DNA of 34,292 nucleotides from a virus, in IMG/VR virus record IMGVR_UViG_3300025674_000178, positions 1 to 34,292 of that record; one strand, given 5' to 3'. Made by a program: the position numbers and the translations under genes. The notes below the pieces were generated by a model. The model saw nothing but the letters and a program-made list of their open reading frames with translations, had not been told where the DNA came from and did not search any database. Below are positions 1-9,063 of this stretch, one piece after another (position 1 is the stretch's first letter; every line of letters begins with the position of its first letter).

Positions 1-346
1 AAGATGCTAGTTCATATCTTCCTGTAGCCAATTCACCAAACTTAGTTGTATTACCCGTCGATGCAATATCTAGATATTGAATACTAGAATTTATTGATGG
101 TGTAACTCCACCACCAAAAATACCTGTAACTGCTGGTATCTCAGTCAAAAGTCTCCATTGAGATCCATTATAAACTTCAATTTTAGCTAATGTAGTATTA
201 TATCTTATATCACCAGATACAGGAGATGCTGGTCTTGCTGGAGTTGTTCCACTACCAAAACTTAAATCATCAGTTCCAGTTACGGAGACTCCTGTTATGT
301 TTCTACTATTGTCAACAACAGTTGTTCCATTAATTTGTAATGCCAT
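1..346 (-). CDS. Small fibre-like virion protein, 3' part cut by window edge
   Basis: The frame opens at ATG 346-344 and stays open for 115 codons to the window edge, so the C-terminus lies outside. The N-terminus MALQINGTTVVDNSRNITG closely parallels the next gene (MAYQISGNTVIDDSRNITG), and both continue with a TxARP(A/T)S...G.I.(F/Y)NT....EVYNGS.W block. The two are therefore tandem paralogues. The composition (short beta-strand-like, Gly/Ser/Thr-rich, no Cys) fits a small tail-fibre or virion decoration protein. The YNGS-x-W motif is common in phage fibre ends. AGGT lies 5-10 bases upstream of the start. Exact role unknown; it sits in the tail-fibre gene cluster. Confidence 0.65.
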   Translation of the reverse strand, partial: MALQINGTTVVDNSRNITGVSVTGTDDLSFGSGTTPARPASPVSGDIRYNTTLAKIEVYNGSQWRLLTEIPAVTGIFGGGVTPSINSSIQYLDIASTGNTTKFGELATGRYELAS

Positions 347-361
347 ATATTTTACCTGTTT

Positions 362-577
362 TTAAGCTGCAATAGTTGATACTCTTATCCAGGAAGAACC
401 ATTATACATTTCAAACTCATTTGTTTGAGTGTTAAAATAAATTGATCCTGTAGTTGAAGTGGGTCTCGAAGCAGTATTTCCCGAAGGTATATTAAAAAGA
501 TTAGATGCAGTTATGGTGGGACCAGTTATATTTCTGCTATCATCAATAACAGTATTTCCTGATATTTGATACGCCAT
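362..577 (-). CDS. Small fibre-like virion protein (71 aa), paralogue of its neighbour
   Basis: A complete 71-aa protein. It has the same layout as the partial gene downstream: an N-terminal IxGNTVIDDSRNITG segment, a TASRPTSTTGSIYFNT block (residues ~35-50) and MYNGSSWIRV near the end. It looks like the shorter, minimal version of that family. A late promoter GATAAATA (605-612) lies about 28 bp upstream, so it is probably made late with other structural genes. No enzyme motif or membrane segment is visible. Best guess is a small tail-fibre or virion-surface component; the family is common in T4-like cyanophages, but I cannot assign a specific function. Confidence 0.7.
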   Translation of the reverse strand: MAYQISGNTVIDDSRNITGPTITASNLFNIPSGNTASRPTSTTGSIYFNTQTNEFEMYNGSSWIRVSTIAA

Positions 578-604
578 CTTCGTTAAAACTAGATGCTTTT
601 GTAT

Positions 605-612
605 TATTTATC
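605..612 (-). promoter_or_regulatory. T4-type late promoter GATAAATA
   Basis: The minus strand reads TGATAAATAATAC. GATAAATA matches the T4-type late -10 element (TATAAATA) in 7 of 8 positions. It lies 28 bp upstream of the 71-aa gene start at 577. The TGA stop codon of the upstream fibre gene (613-611) overlaps the element. Confidence 0.65.
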
Positions 613-2917
613 ATGCTTTGCTTTCCAAGATCTCAACCTTTTCACTTAGTTCTTTCACAGCCTCAATAAGAACACCAATAAGTCCATTATAATTAACAGT
701 CTTATTTCCTTCAGTTTCAGTAACGAGTTCTGGTAAGATTTTTTCAATTTCTTGTGCAATGACGCCAATAGACTTTCTATCGTCCTTTTTCCATGTAAAA
801 TGAACACCATTTAATTGATTTACGGTTGCTAATGCATTTTCAAATGGTCTTATATCATCTTTCAAATTAATATCAGAAGTTGAATTCAAATCTACACAAG
901 TAATGACATTAGCAGCAAAGTCTCCACTTGCATCACGAGCAACAACTTTTGATGCAGTGTTTGTTGTTGTTGCGTCAACTGCCCAAGTTCTTGCTGTGGA
1001 ACCGTTGTAATTTGATCCAGTTAAATATGTTCCTCTAGTCAGAGTTGCAAGATTTCCTCCAAGAGTAACACCTGAAATTGTTGATGCTGCCAATTTAGAA
1101 ACTGCAATTGCCGCCGATGCACTTATGTCATTATTAACAATGACCCCAGCAGCAATTGCAGTTGCATTTCCAACAGAAATGACATCGCCAGTTAAGTTTG
1201 CATTTCTCGTAACTGTTGCGGCATTTCCACTGATACTTGCTCCAATTATATTTGAATCTGGGATATAAGTTAATCCAGTACTATCAACTCTTTGTGCTCT
1301 GTTTCCAGATGTTCCATCAACAAATGTAATATAGTGCGTAGATGCTGATGTTGTTGTATTAGTAATTGCAGTGTTTGTTGCATTTGTTGCTGTAGTTGCT
1401 GTAGTTGCACTAGTAGCATTTCCACTTAATGCGCCAGTAAATGTAGTTGCGGTTAAGTTATTTGTGCCGGCATTATAAGTAAGTCCAGAGTCGATAAATG
1501 GACTTTGATTTCCTGTTGATTGTGATCCAACTAATACTACTGATGTTGTAGTATCTGATGATGTAGTTGCGGAGATGTTTATATTTGTTGCATTAGTTGC
1601 ACTAGTCGCATTTCCACTCAATGCGCCAGTAAAGGTAGTTGCAGTTAAGTTATTCGTACTTGGAACATAACTAAGAGTTGAAGTATCAACTTTAAGTGCC
1701 TGACTGGAACTGGCACCTGTTGTAAATGTAATATAGTGTGTTGTTGCCGATGCAGTTTCGTCAGTTACAGCAATTTGAGTTGGTGTTACTGCACCACCAC
1801 CACCTTCAACATAAATTGTTGCGATTCCTGAAGATGCAGTGACTGTAGAAATTCCAGAACCTGTAAAATCAATAACAGTTACGCCAGCTCCAGCAATTGT
1901 TGATCCATCACTACGAATTCCAATACCATAAGTTACTCCAGCAAGTTTTGAACCATCCCCATAATAAGTTGCAATACCGGAAACTGCTTGAATTTGTCCA
2001 CTTTCAATTTCAATATTACTAATGGTTCCGATTCCACTATAGTTTAAATTAGTTCCGGACAGATAATCAATAGTTGCAACTGTAGTATCTAATGTTCCAA
2101 TACTACCAATACCTGTATAATTTAAATTAGTTCCACTAATATAAGTAACAATGCCTACATTAAAATATGCATTTTCAACATTTACATTAGATCCGGAAAT
2201 AATATTAACTGAAGAAAATGTAGAAATGCCAGTGTAATATAAATTAGTACCAGTCAAAAATCCAACAGTAGCAACTCCAACATTTGCATTAGTTGTGTCA
2301 AAGTGTGTGGATAATAACCTAGTAATTGTGCCAAAACCGGAGTTTACCTGACCATTAAATGTCGTGGCGGTAATAACTCCAGTTACTGTTTCATTACCAA
2401 ATACATGCAGTTCTGATGTTGGTTGTCCAGTCTGAACCCCAACCTTTCCATCATATGTAACGACAAATAATCCACTTGTAGTTGTTGTAAATCCTGTTGC
2501 ATTTGCACTTCCTACTTGGAATCTGTGAAGTGCATTTGTTGTTCCAATACCAACTTTTCCACCAGTAAGTGTAGTGATTGTTGTTCCTGCGGTTCCAACA
2601 CTTATATTTGCAGAAGTTGAAACTCCAGTTGTTACTGATGCTGTGGAGAGAGAAACTCCTATCAAATCGATAAAGTCTGCGTAAACTTCTGTCGCAGTAA
2701 CTACACCAACTTGAAATGATCCATCTACATTGACGCCATTAAATGTTGCTATTCCAGTGACATTTAAATCCGTAGCGCCGATACCACCGATTACATGTAC
2801 AGTGTAATCTATTGATGTTGTTCCAAATCCAACTTTAGAGTTTTCCGTATCAGTGAAGATGAGGTTAGTTGCAACCTCAAGACCGTTTTTGACAACAAAA
2901 TTCTTATTTACTGCCAT
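611..2917 (-). CDS. Tail-fibre-type protein with C-terminal S74 chaperone domain (768 aa)
   Basis: A long Gly/Thr/Ser/Asn-rich protein built of short beta repeats such as GIATFNG, GTNLNYTGIGSI and NLTATTFTGALSGNATSAT. The last block is present twice, around residues 425-445 and 485-505. The last 88 residues form a peptidase S74 / endosialidase intramolecular chaperone domain: S681-D682 at the predicted self-cleavage junction, then LKDDIRPFENALATVNQLNGVHFTWK, the GVIAQEIEKILPE helix and VNYNGLIGVLIEAVKEL, ending in a coiled coil. In known family members this domain trimerises the fibre and cuts itself off. A GGAG ribosome site precedes the ATG, and a late promoter lies at 2964-2971. Probably a trimeric host-binding or accessory fibre; receptor unknown. 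Confidence 0.8.
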   Translation of the reverse strand: MAVNKNFVVKNGLEVATNLIFTDTENSKVGFGTTSIDYTVHVIGGIGATDLNVTGIATFNGVNVDGSFQVGVVTATEVYADFIDLIGVSLSTASVTTGVSTSANISVGTAGTTITTLTGGKVGIGTTNALHRFQVGSANATGFTTTTSGLFVVTYDGKVGVQTGQPTSELHVFGNETVTGVITATTFNGQVNSGFGTITRLLSTHFDTTNANVGVATVGFLTGTNLYYTGISTFSSVNIISGSNVNVENAYFNVGIVTYISGTNLNYTGIGSIGTLDTTVATIDYLSGTNLNYSGIGTISNIEIESGQIQAVSGIATYYGDGSKLAGVTYGIGIRSDGSTIAGAGVTVIDFTGSGISTVTASSGIATIYVEGGGGAVTPTQIAVTDETASATTHYITFTTGASSSQALKVDTSTLSYVPSTNNLTATTFTGALSGNATSATNATNINISATTSSDTTTSVVLVGSQSTGNQSPFIDSGLTYNAGTNNLTATTFTGALSGNATSATTATTATNATNTAITNTTTSASTHYITFVDGTSGNRAQRVDSTGLTYIPDSNIIGASISGNAATVTRNANLTGDVISVGNATAIAAGVIVNNDISASAAIAVSKLAASTISGVTLGGNLATLTRGTYLTGSNYNGSTARTWAVDATTTNTASKVVARDASGDFAANVITCVDLNSTSDINLKDDIRPFENALATVNQLNGVHFTWKKDDRKSIGVIAQEIEKILPELVTETEGNKTVNYNGLIGVLIEAVKELSEKVEILESKA
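1404..1465 (-). repeat. Direct repeat copy 1 inside the fibre gene
   Basis: About 62 bp, nearly identical to 1597-1658 with a handful of mismatches. It encodes the TATTFTGALSGNATSAT module of the fibre. The period to the second copy is about 193 bp. In-frame duplication of a beta-strand module is the simplest explanation. Confidence 0.65.
1597..1658 (-). repeat. Direct repeat copy 2 inside the fibre gene
   Basis: Second copy of the repeat at 1404-1465, on the same strand and in the same reading frame. The differences are mostly at third codon positions, so the protein module is conserved while the DNA drifts. Confidence 0.65.
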
Positions 2918-2962
2918 TTTTGCTCCTGAGGTTCACTATCCCCTCGTTAGTTTGCCTTTTTA

Positions 2963-5900
2963 TTATTTATTCTTTAATTCATTTATCTCTTTTCTAAGTT
3001 CTTTCACCGCTTCAATCAGAACACCGATAAGTCCATTATAATTTACTGCTTTATATTTATCACTATCATCTACCAACTCTGGTAAAACTTTTTCAACATT
3101 TTGCGCAGAAACTCCAATAGATTTTTGACCTGTGGATTTCCATTCAAAATTAATTCCATTCAAATCACAAACCTTATCTAATGCATTTTCAACTGGAGAA
3201 ATATTTTTCTTCAGAGTAATATCTGAACTTGAATTGAAGTCAGTTGCGGTAATGATACCAGAAGCTGAAACATTAACTACATTTAGTTGACCTATAATTG
3301 TTGTTGCTGCTCCAACATTTAAGTTTCCTACACTTAAATTTCCACCAACAGTGAGGTCATTAGTAACTGACAATTGATCACTGACGGAAACAGACCCTCT
3401 AAAGGTAACATCATTGCTAGTATTTGGATAGTAGAATACAACCTCACTTGTACCAGCACCAGTTCTATAATATGCAATAGTATCATTTACTGCACCTATT
3501 GCATATGCTGGAGTTCCATCCCCAGTATAATAGACACCCCCACCAGTGATAGAGTTACTTCCAACAAATAATGCTCCAGAACCATTTGATTGTCCATAAG
3601 CCTCAAACTTTGAAATATTATTATCACCAGAAAGAACTCTTACAAATGAATTAGATGCTCTTCCATCACTGCCAACAACAATATCACCATTAAATGTTGA
3701 TATTCCAGCAGTAAATATGTCAATTTCTGCAAGATTTGTATCGATTGATGTTGATGTGATAGTATCTGCGGATATCCCTCCAGTTACATTGACGCCAGAA
3801 TTAATATCAACAGCAGAATTGAATGTTGAAATTCCACTATTAACTATTAAACCACCAGAAGTTATAGTAATTCCTGCTCCAATAATAACTTGAGAATTAA
3901 ATGTAGAAACTCCAGACACAACTAAGAAAGTTGGTGTCGATGCTCCAACAACTTCAAGATTTACAGTCGAAATTCCACTTATTGCATCATGTGTTTGTGA
4001 AATATCTACAGATCCAGAACTAAAGTTAATTGCTGTAGATATTCCAAATGCACCGCCTCCAGTTGAGACTCCAATTGAATTTGTTGGAGTTGAACCTCCG
4101 GAAGCAATTGCACCAAACTGTTCCCATACATTATTTGTAGTGTACACCCATCCAAGATATCCATTACTATCGGGATTTGCCTTATAAACTACATCTCCAG
4201 GATTTCCTGCAAGAGTTGGTTGAGTCTCACTTAGACTATATTTTCTTGATACTGTTGCATCTCCTTGAATAAAGAGAGAATTAACTTCAACACCTTTATC
4301 TGAGTTTGAAGTAATTTTATTATTAAAAACAACAGGACCATCAAATTCTGATATGATATTATTATCAGCACCACCTTCAACTCTTACGGAACGACTAATA
4401 GAAACCTCAAGTGGAGTAATAACATCAAATCCAATATTGAAAGCACCAGTTGATGGATCTTCTCCAGTAACAGAAGGAACTGGAGCATCAAATACTTCTT
4501 CCTGACCAGTGCTAGAACTTACTCTCTTATTTCCAACATAAAAATCACCATCGGCATTCATTCCAGTGAATACTACAATACCACCTTCTTGTTTGTTAGA
4601 TTGTGCAAGAAGTTCTTCCTGTGCTGTTACAGTTCTATCTTGTCTTTCTGGGAATGCCGTAGAATAATTTCCAGGACCAAAACCAAGATATTCAAATGTA
4701 TGTCCAGATGCACGGATAAGTGAATTTCTTCTAAATTCAATTGGAATTGGTTTAATCTTTCTTACAACAGCATTCTGAAGGTGAGTTTGAGTTGGTGAAC
4801 CAAGAACTCCTCTAAAAATTTGAACTGGATTTCCGGAAACTGTAGTTTTAATTCTTACAATTTCATCATCAATCTGAAGGTAATCACCAATCCTTAGATC
4901 TAGATTGCCAACGTTAGTAATACTACAAATACCTACAGTTCTAGTTGAAATTGGAGCAAGTAATGTAGTAGTTATTCCAGCATAAATGTACTTCAGTCTT
5001 CCACCAATATTTTCATTATCATCCGAAATAGTTCCTGAGTTTGATTCGAATCCAGTATCATAGATATAAATTGTTCCTGAAGTTGATGGGGATATTGTAG
5101 ATACTCCAATATTTGCTCTAAATGCAGTTAATCCGACAATACTATCAACAACGATTTCCCCATTATAGAATGAATTATCTGCACCACCAACTCTGACTTT
5201 ATTGAATACATTCAATCCATGACTTCCAACTGTAGTGAATGTTGCGATTCCAACATTATTATCATAAACAATTGATGATACATTAAGAGATCTGCCGGAA
5301 ATATATGCATTAGCATTTGTTGTTACAGTAGATCCCAAACCAGTTGTGTTTCCAACTGATATTGTTGATGCTGAGGATACATTAATTTCATTGTGAGTTG
5401 TAATTCCAGTGATTCTATAAGAGCTATTGAATTCCTCATTTTCAAAGTTTGAAACTCCAAAGATATTAATTACATCATTTACATTATTATAAATTTGAGT
5501 TACGGATACAATGCCGGGAATATGACTAGCAGTTGTAGCAACACCAACAATTGAGAATGAATGTCCGATTCCATATGCACTACCACCATCCATGATAGTA
5601 ACATCAGTTAACTGACCAGAACTATCAAAACTGACTCTTGCAGTTGCGTTTACACCTTGTTCAGTTCCAGCAAAACCAACTAATCTTGCATTATAAAGTG
5701 TTCCAGAAGTTCCAGAACCATAACCAAAACCAGTGCTAACAATACCAACTTTTGTGACTCTATTTAATCCATGATCAATTGCAGTATAGAAAGTATGCGA
5801 AGTTCCTACGGAGTTTGAAATAATATCAGTAAGTCCGATACCAATTCCAGAAGAATTAATTTGCTTCTCTAAGGTTTCTTTAGTAATACTTCTTTGTGGT

Positions 5901-8900
5901 TCATTAATTATAACTTGACCAATTGGATTTGCGACAGCAAATGAACTTGATGGTTTTGGATCTGATGTCGGATTATCTCTATTTGTTTGTGGATAAAGAT
6001 TTACAATTGGTTGCGAATAATTATCACTATTAAATGGAGTTACTGATGGTGAATTTGATGTATTGATTAGAAGTAGGTGATAAATACCATCTTGCGATCC
6101 TGGAACATACTTCTGTAGTTCTTGCGATCTATAAACAACATATGTCGTATCATATCTCTTTCTTTGGAAAGTTGGAAGAGATGTTGTTCTCAAAGAAACA
6201 TTATTTTGGAAAGTACCTGGATCAGTGGTAATTCCAATACTAAATTGTTTGGTGCTGCTAATTCCGGCAACACTAAATGTTCCATTAAATGCAGAATTTG
6301 CAATGCCAGTAGTATTATTAGAACTGATAATATTAACAATTTCAACTTGATCATTAATATTCAAATTATGGGGAAGTTCGGTATCAACAGTTGCAACTCC
6401 ACCAGACCAATTAGCCCCAGAAATAATTCTTGGGTTTCTTAATTGAGTTGAATTTGCAAGAGTTACTGAACCCGTATTAAATTGATAAGCAACTTCAGTA
6501 TTAGTATCTCCAAGAACACTACTTGATTCCTGAATGACATAACCATCAAGAGGTGGTCTTGCTGTGGTTGGAGAATCTGATGGAATAACAAATCTAGCTC
6601 TATAAACAGTATCAATTAAACCACGAGTATCTGGTTTTCTTGTAATGAAAGTTCTTGACGTTGCATCACCAAGAGATCCTGTGCCAAGAGAAATTACGGT
6701 AGGATAAATTGAATTCTCTGTAGCAGCAGTGGCGACATTTACATACCAATGATTATTAGTAGAGTCCCACTGAATTGGATGTCCAATGTCTCCAGATTTT
6801 TTGTCTGATACTCTACTTACTACATGAAGAATTCCACCTTTATCATTGAGAGTAATTTCAGTATCATCAATTGCATCATTTAGTGTTTTTGCAAGTTTAA
6901 TCTGGTCAGCGCTTACAATATTAGTTCCAGTTGTAATTACATGATAAACTTGATTGTTGTCAATACCATCTGGAAGTTCACCACTCTCACTAACAACTCT
7001 TACAGTTTCTCCATTTACAAATGAATGACTTTGAGTTAATGTGAGTACATTTGTTGAAATACTATTAATTCCAACTAATCTTCCAACAGTATAATCCTTT
7101 TCGTAAGTAATTTCATTTCCACTATATGCGGTATTCGGCATAATAATTCTAGCCGAATACTGAGTTGTTACTCCAGAATTTGATACAAGTACATTTAATT
7201 GATCATTTGATTTCGCACCTATTCTATAACCTTCGATTATACTATCGGGTGCAATACTTTCATTTTCATAACCATATAAGAAGAGTTTGCTAGCATCTGC
7301 TACAGATACGGTTTTATCGACATCAACAGAAATAAATTCGATGCTCGTTTCTGTAGAGTCGAGATATTTTGGTGGAATGATGTGCGTTATGTATCCAACA
7401 TCATCTCTTGGGAAAGCAGTACTTCTAAATCCTCTTGCTACAAGAGATCTAGCACCAAAGTTGGAGTTTGAGTTGTTAATTGACTGGTCTCCACCAGAAT
7501 CTGCTAAGAAATGATTTGCATATCCAATTGCAAAGACTGAAACAATCTGAAGATATGCATCATTATCACACTTAATGTGGAAGTTTTCATACTCTGGTTT
7601 GAATCTTGCTAGAGAATCTGTATGAATATTTTCGTTTCCTGCTGCAGTAAAGTCTTGATAAGTTCCTGTTGTTGTATCATACTTTACGAAGGCTTTATCA
7701 TCCTTCTGAAGTCCAATACCAGTAAACTGAGCAACGACCATGGACTTGAATCCATCAGCCTTATTTCCATCTGCATGGAGACCACACATACCATAAACAG
7801 ATCTCAATGAGATGTTAAAGATATATGGTGATGCTGATGTTACCGTATCAACAGAAATATTCAGAGTTGCTCCAGATACTGTAGGCAATGGATTTAATGG
7901 AGCATTTTGCACTTGATACTCAATCTCAATTTGAGTTCCACTAGTTACTACTTCAGATACTACATACTGACCATCATATCCTGCTGCACCAACTCCATTG
8001 ATACGAATTGGGGTATCTACATCAAGTCCTTCTAATGGTTCTGTTAAAGATACTGTAATTATAGTTGAGGATACTACACCATCTCCAGCACGAATGCTGC
8101 TGATTCCAACTTCAGCACCTCTTGATCCAACAATTCGATACTCATCAACTTTCGTTTGAATATCAAGTGAGGATGAAGGATAATCCGGAGAAATTGGTCT
8201 ACCACTCGAAGTACCATATGCGAGACCAATTTTCTCATAATACATATCCAAATCAGTACGATTTGTTGTATATGTTTGGAATGTATCTGAAATGCTTACT
8301 CCATTTACACCATCAGCATATTCAAAAGCAGTAAGTTTGTGGTGTGAAAAATTAGGTACAAAATTATTTTGAGTGTAATCCTTATAGCAAGTAGAAGTTG
8401 GATTTGCGTCAAGGAAAGTAAACTGCCAGAAGTAACATGCACCAGTTACTCTAAAGATTGCAGCTCTTTCAATATTATCATTCTCAGGATCTGGAACATA
8501 TGTTGGACGGATCTTGGTCTTACGAAGATCCATGCCAACAATTGAAGTTCCTCTTGGAATTATTACACCACCATGAACACTATTAAACTTATAAAGTGCA
8601 TTATCTGCAACAGTAAGATCAAAAGTACTTGTAAGATCTAATGGTGGAAAATCTGCTGATGTTGCACCACTTCTAAGTCTAAAATTGTTTGTCCCATCTG
8701 GAATCCAACCAGGTCTGTTATCTACAACATGCTCTCCAGGATAGAGCATGATAGTTGTTTTTCCAAATCTATCGTTATCAAGACCACTCTGATATGAAAA
8801 TCTTGCAGATTCAATCAGTGCCCTTTGAATTGTTTTAAAGGGTCTCGCAAGTGAGTTACCTTGATTTAAAATACTGTCTGTAGAATCTATATTGGAAGGA

Positions 8901-8962
8901 TCTACATAAAGAATTTCTCCACGGGAATTCTTTAAAAAATTATCCAGACGACTGAGACCCAT
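2963..8962 (-). CDS. Very large virion protein: beta-helix-like N-terminus, S74 chaperone C-terminus (1999 aa)
   Basis: The N-terminus (residues ~15-260) carries VDPSN...GNSLARPFKTIQRALIESARFS, then GEHVVDNRPGW and GGVIIPRGTSIVGMDLRKTKIRPTYVP. This pattern is typical of pectate-lyase-like right-handed beta-helix domains of phage tail proteins. The middle is a long series of beta repeats, including glycine-rich VGIVSTGFGYGSGT-type modules and many SGISTFNS repeats near residues 1660-1800. The last 87 residues are an S74 chaperone domain (S1913-D1914, GVSAQNVEKVLPE, VNYNGLIGVLIEAVKEL), paralogous to that of the neighbouring fibre. A late promoter (8994-9001) precedes it and a terminator (9007-9036) separates it from the upstream island. 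Most likely a trimeric long fibre or baseplate-attached tailspike; glycan binding or depolymerase activity is not shown. Confidence 0.75.
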   Translation of the reverse strand: MGLSRLDNFLKNSRGEILYVDPSNIDSTDSILNQGNSLARPFKTIQRALIESARFSYQSGLDNDRFGKTTIMLYPGEHVVDNRPGWIPDGTNNFRLRSGATSADFPPLDLTSTFDLTVADNALYKFNSVHGGVIIPRGTSIVGMDLRKTKIRPTYVPDPENDNIERAAIFRVTGACYFWQFTFLDANPTSTCYKDYTQNNFVPNFSHHKLTAFEYADGVNGVSISDTFQTYTTNRTDLDMYYEKIGLAYGTSSGRPISPDYPSSSLDIQTKVDEYRIVGSRGAEVGISSIRAGDGVVSSTIITVSLTEPLEGLDVDTPIRINGVGAAGYDGQYVVSEVVTSGTQIEIEYQVQNAPLNPLPTVSGATLNISVDTVTSASPYIFNISLRSVYGMCGLHADGNKADGFKSMVVAQFTGIGLQKDDKAFVKYDTTTGTYQDFTAAGNENIHTDSLARFKPEYENFHIKCDNDAYLQIVSVFAIGYANHFLADSGGDQSINNSNSNFGARSLVARGFRSTAFPRDDVGYITHIIPPKYLDSTETSIEFISVDVDKTVSVADASKLFLYGYENESIAPDSIIEGYRIGAKSNDQLNVLVSNSGVTTQYSARIIMPNTAYSGNEITYEKDYTVGRLVGINSISTNVLTLTQSHSFVNGETVRVVSESGELPDGIDNNQVYHVITTGTNIVSADQIKLAKTLNDAIDDTEITLNDKGGILHVVSRVSDKKSGDIGHPIQWDSTNNHWYVNVATAATENSIYPTVISLGTGSLGDATSRTFITRKPDTRGLIDTVYRARFVIPSDSPTTARPPLDGYVIQESSSVLGDTNTEVAYQFNTGSVTLANSTQLRNPRIISGANWSGGVATVDTELPHNLNINDQVEIVNIISSNNTTGIANSAFNGTFSVAGISSTKQFSIGITTDPGTFQNNVSLRTTSLPTFQRKRYDTTYVVYRSQELQKYVPGSQDGIYHLLLINTSNSPSVTPFNSDNYSQPIVNLYPQTNRDNPTSDPKPSSSFAVANPIGQVIINEPQRSITKETLEKQINSSGIGIGLTDIISNSVGTSHTFYTAIDHGLNRVTKVGIVSTGFGYGSGTSGTLYNARLVGFAGTEQGVNATARVSFDSSGQLTDVTIMDGGSAYGIGHSFSIVGVATTASHIPGIVSVTQIYNNVNDVINIFGVSNFENEEFNSSYRITGITTHNEINVSSASTISVGNTTGLGSTVTTNANAYISGRSLNVSSIVYDNNVGIATFTTVGSHGLNVFNKVRVGGADNSFYNGEIVVDSIVGLTAFRANIGVSTISPSTSGTIYIYDTGFESNSGTISDDNENIGGRLKYIYAGITTTLLAPISTRTVGICSITNVGNLDLRIGDYLQIDDEIVRIKTTVSGNPVQIFRGVLGSPTQTHLQNAVVRKIKPIPIEFRRNSLIRASGHTFEYLGFGPGNYSTAFPERQDRTVTAQEELLAQSNKQEGGIVVFTGMNADGDFYVGNKRVSSSTGQEEVFDAPVPSVTGEDPSTGAFNIGFDVITPLEVSISRSVRVEGGADNNIISEFDGPVVFNNKITSNSDKGVEVNSLFIQGDATVSRKYSLSETQPTLAGNPGDVVYKANPDSNGYLGWVYTTNNVWEQFGAIASGGSTPTNSIGVSTGGGAFGISTAINFSSGSVDISQTHDAISGISTVNLEVVGASTPTFLVVSGVSTFNSQVIIGAGITITSGGLIVNSGISTFNSAVDINSGVNVTGGISADTITSTSIDTNLAEIDIFTAGISTFNGDIVVGSDGRASNSFVRVLSGDNNISKFEAYGQSNGSGALFVGSNSITGGGVYYTGDGTPAYAIGAVNDTIAYYRTGAGTSEVVFYYPNTSNDVTFRGSVSVSDQLSVTNDLTVGGNLSVGNLNVGAATTIIGQLNVVNVSASGIITATDFNSSSDITLKKNISPVENALDKVCDLNGINFEWKSTGQKSIGVSAQNVEKVLPELVDDSDKYKAVNYNGLIGVLIEAVKELRKEINELKNK
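2964..2971 (-). promoter_or_regulatory. T4-type late promoter AATAAATA
   Basis: The minus strand reads GAATAAATAATAAAAAG. AATAAATA lies about 47 bp upstream of the fibre start at 2917 and overlaps the TAA stop (2965-2963) of the 1999-aa gene. Confidence 0.55.
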
Positions 8963-8993
8963 TTTATTAGTTCTTATAGTTTCCGTTATGGAT

Positions 8994-9001
8994 TATTTAT
9001 C
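8994..9001 (-). promoter_or_regulatory. T4-type late promoter GATAAATA
   Basis: GATAAATA on the minus strand lies 32 bp upstream of the 1999-aa gene start and just downstream of the terminator at 9007-9036. The pair cleanly separates the late fibre operon from the accessory island. Confidence 0.7.
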
Positions 9002-9006
9002 ATATG

Positions 9007-9036
9007 AAAAAAGAGGAGACCCATAAGGACCTCCCC
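9007..9036 (-). terminator. Intrinsic terminator after the Mom-like gene
   Basis: On the minus strand, GGGGAGGTCC-TTAT-GGGTCTCCTC forms a 10-bp stem (three G-T pairs) followed by six T. It lies 28 bp after the stop of the Mom-like gene. Confidence 0.8.
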
Positions 9037-9063
9037 TTCGCACTTCCTTCACACCATATCATT

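Noticed and set aside
3054-3061. GATAAATA late-promoter match inside the 1999-aa gene
   Set aside because: It encodes Asp-Lys-Tyr in the S74 domain and is 137 bp from the next start; expected by chance in AT-rich DNA.
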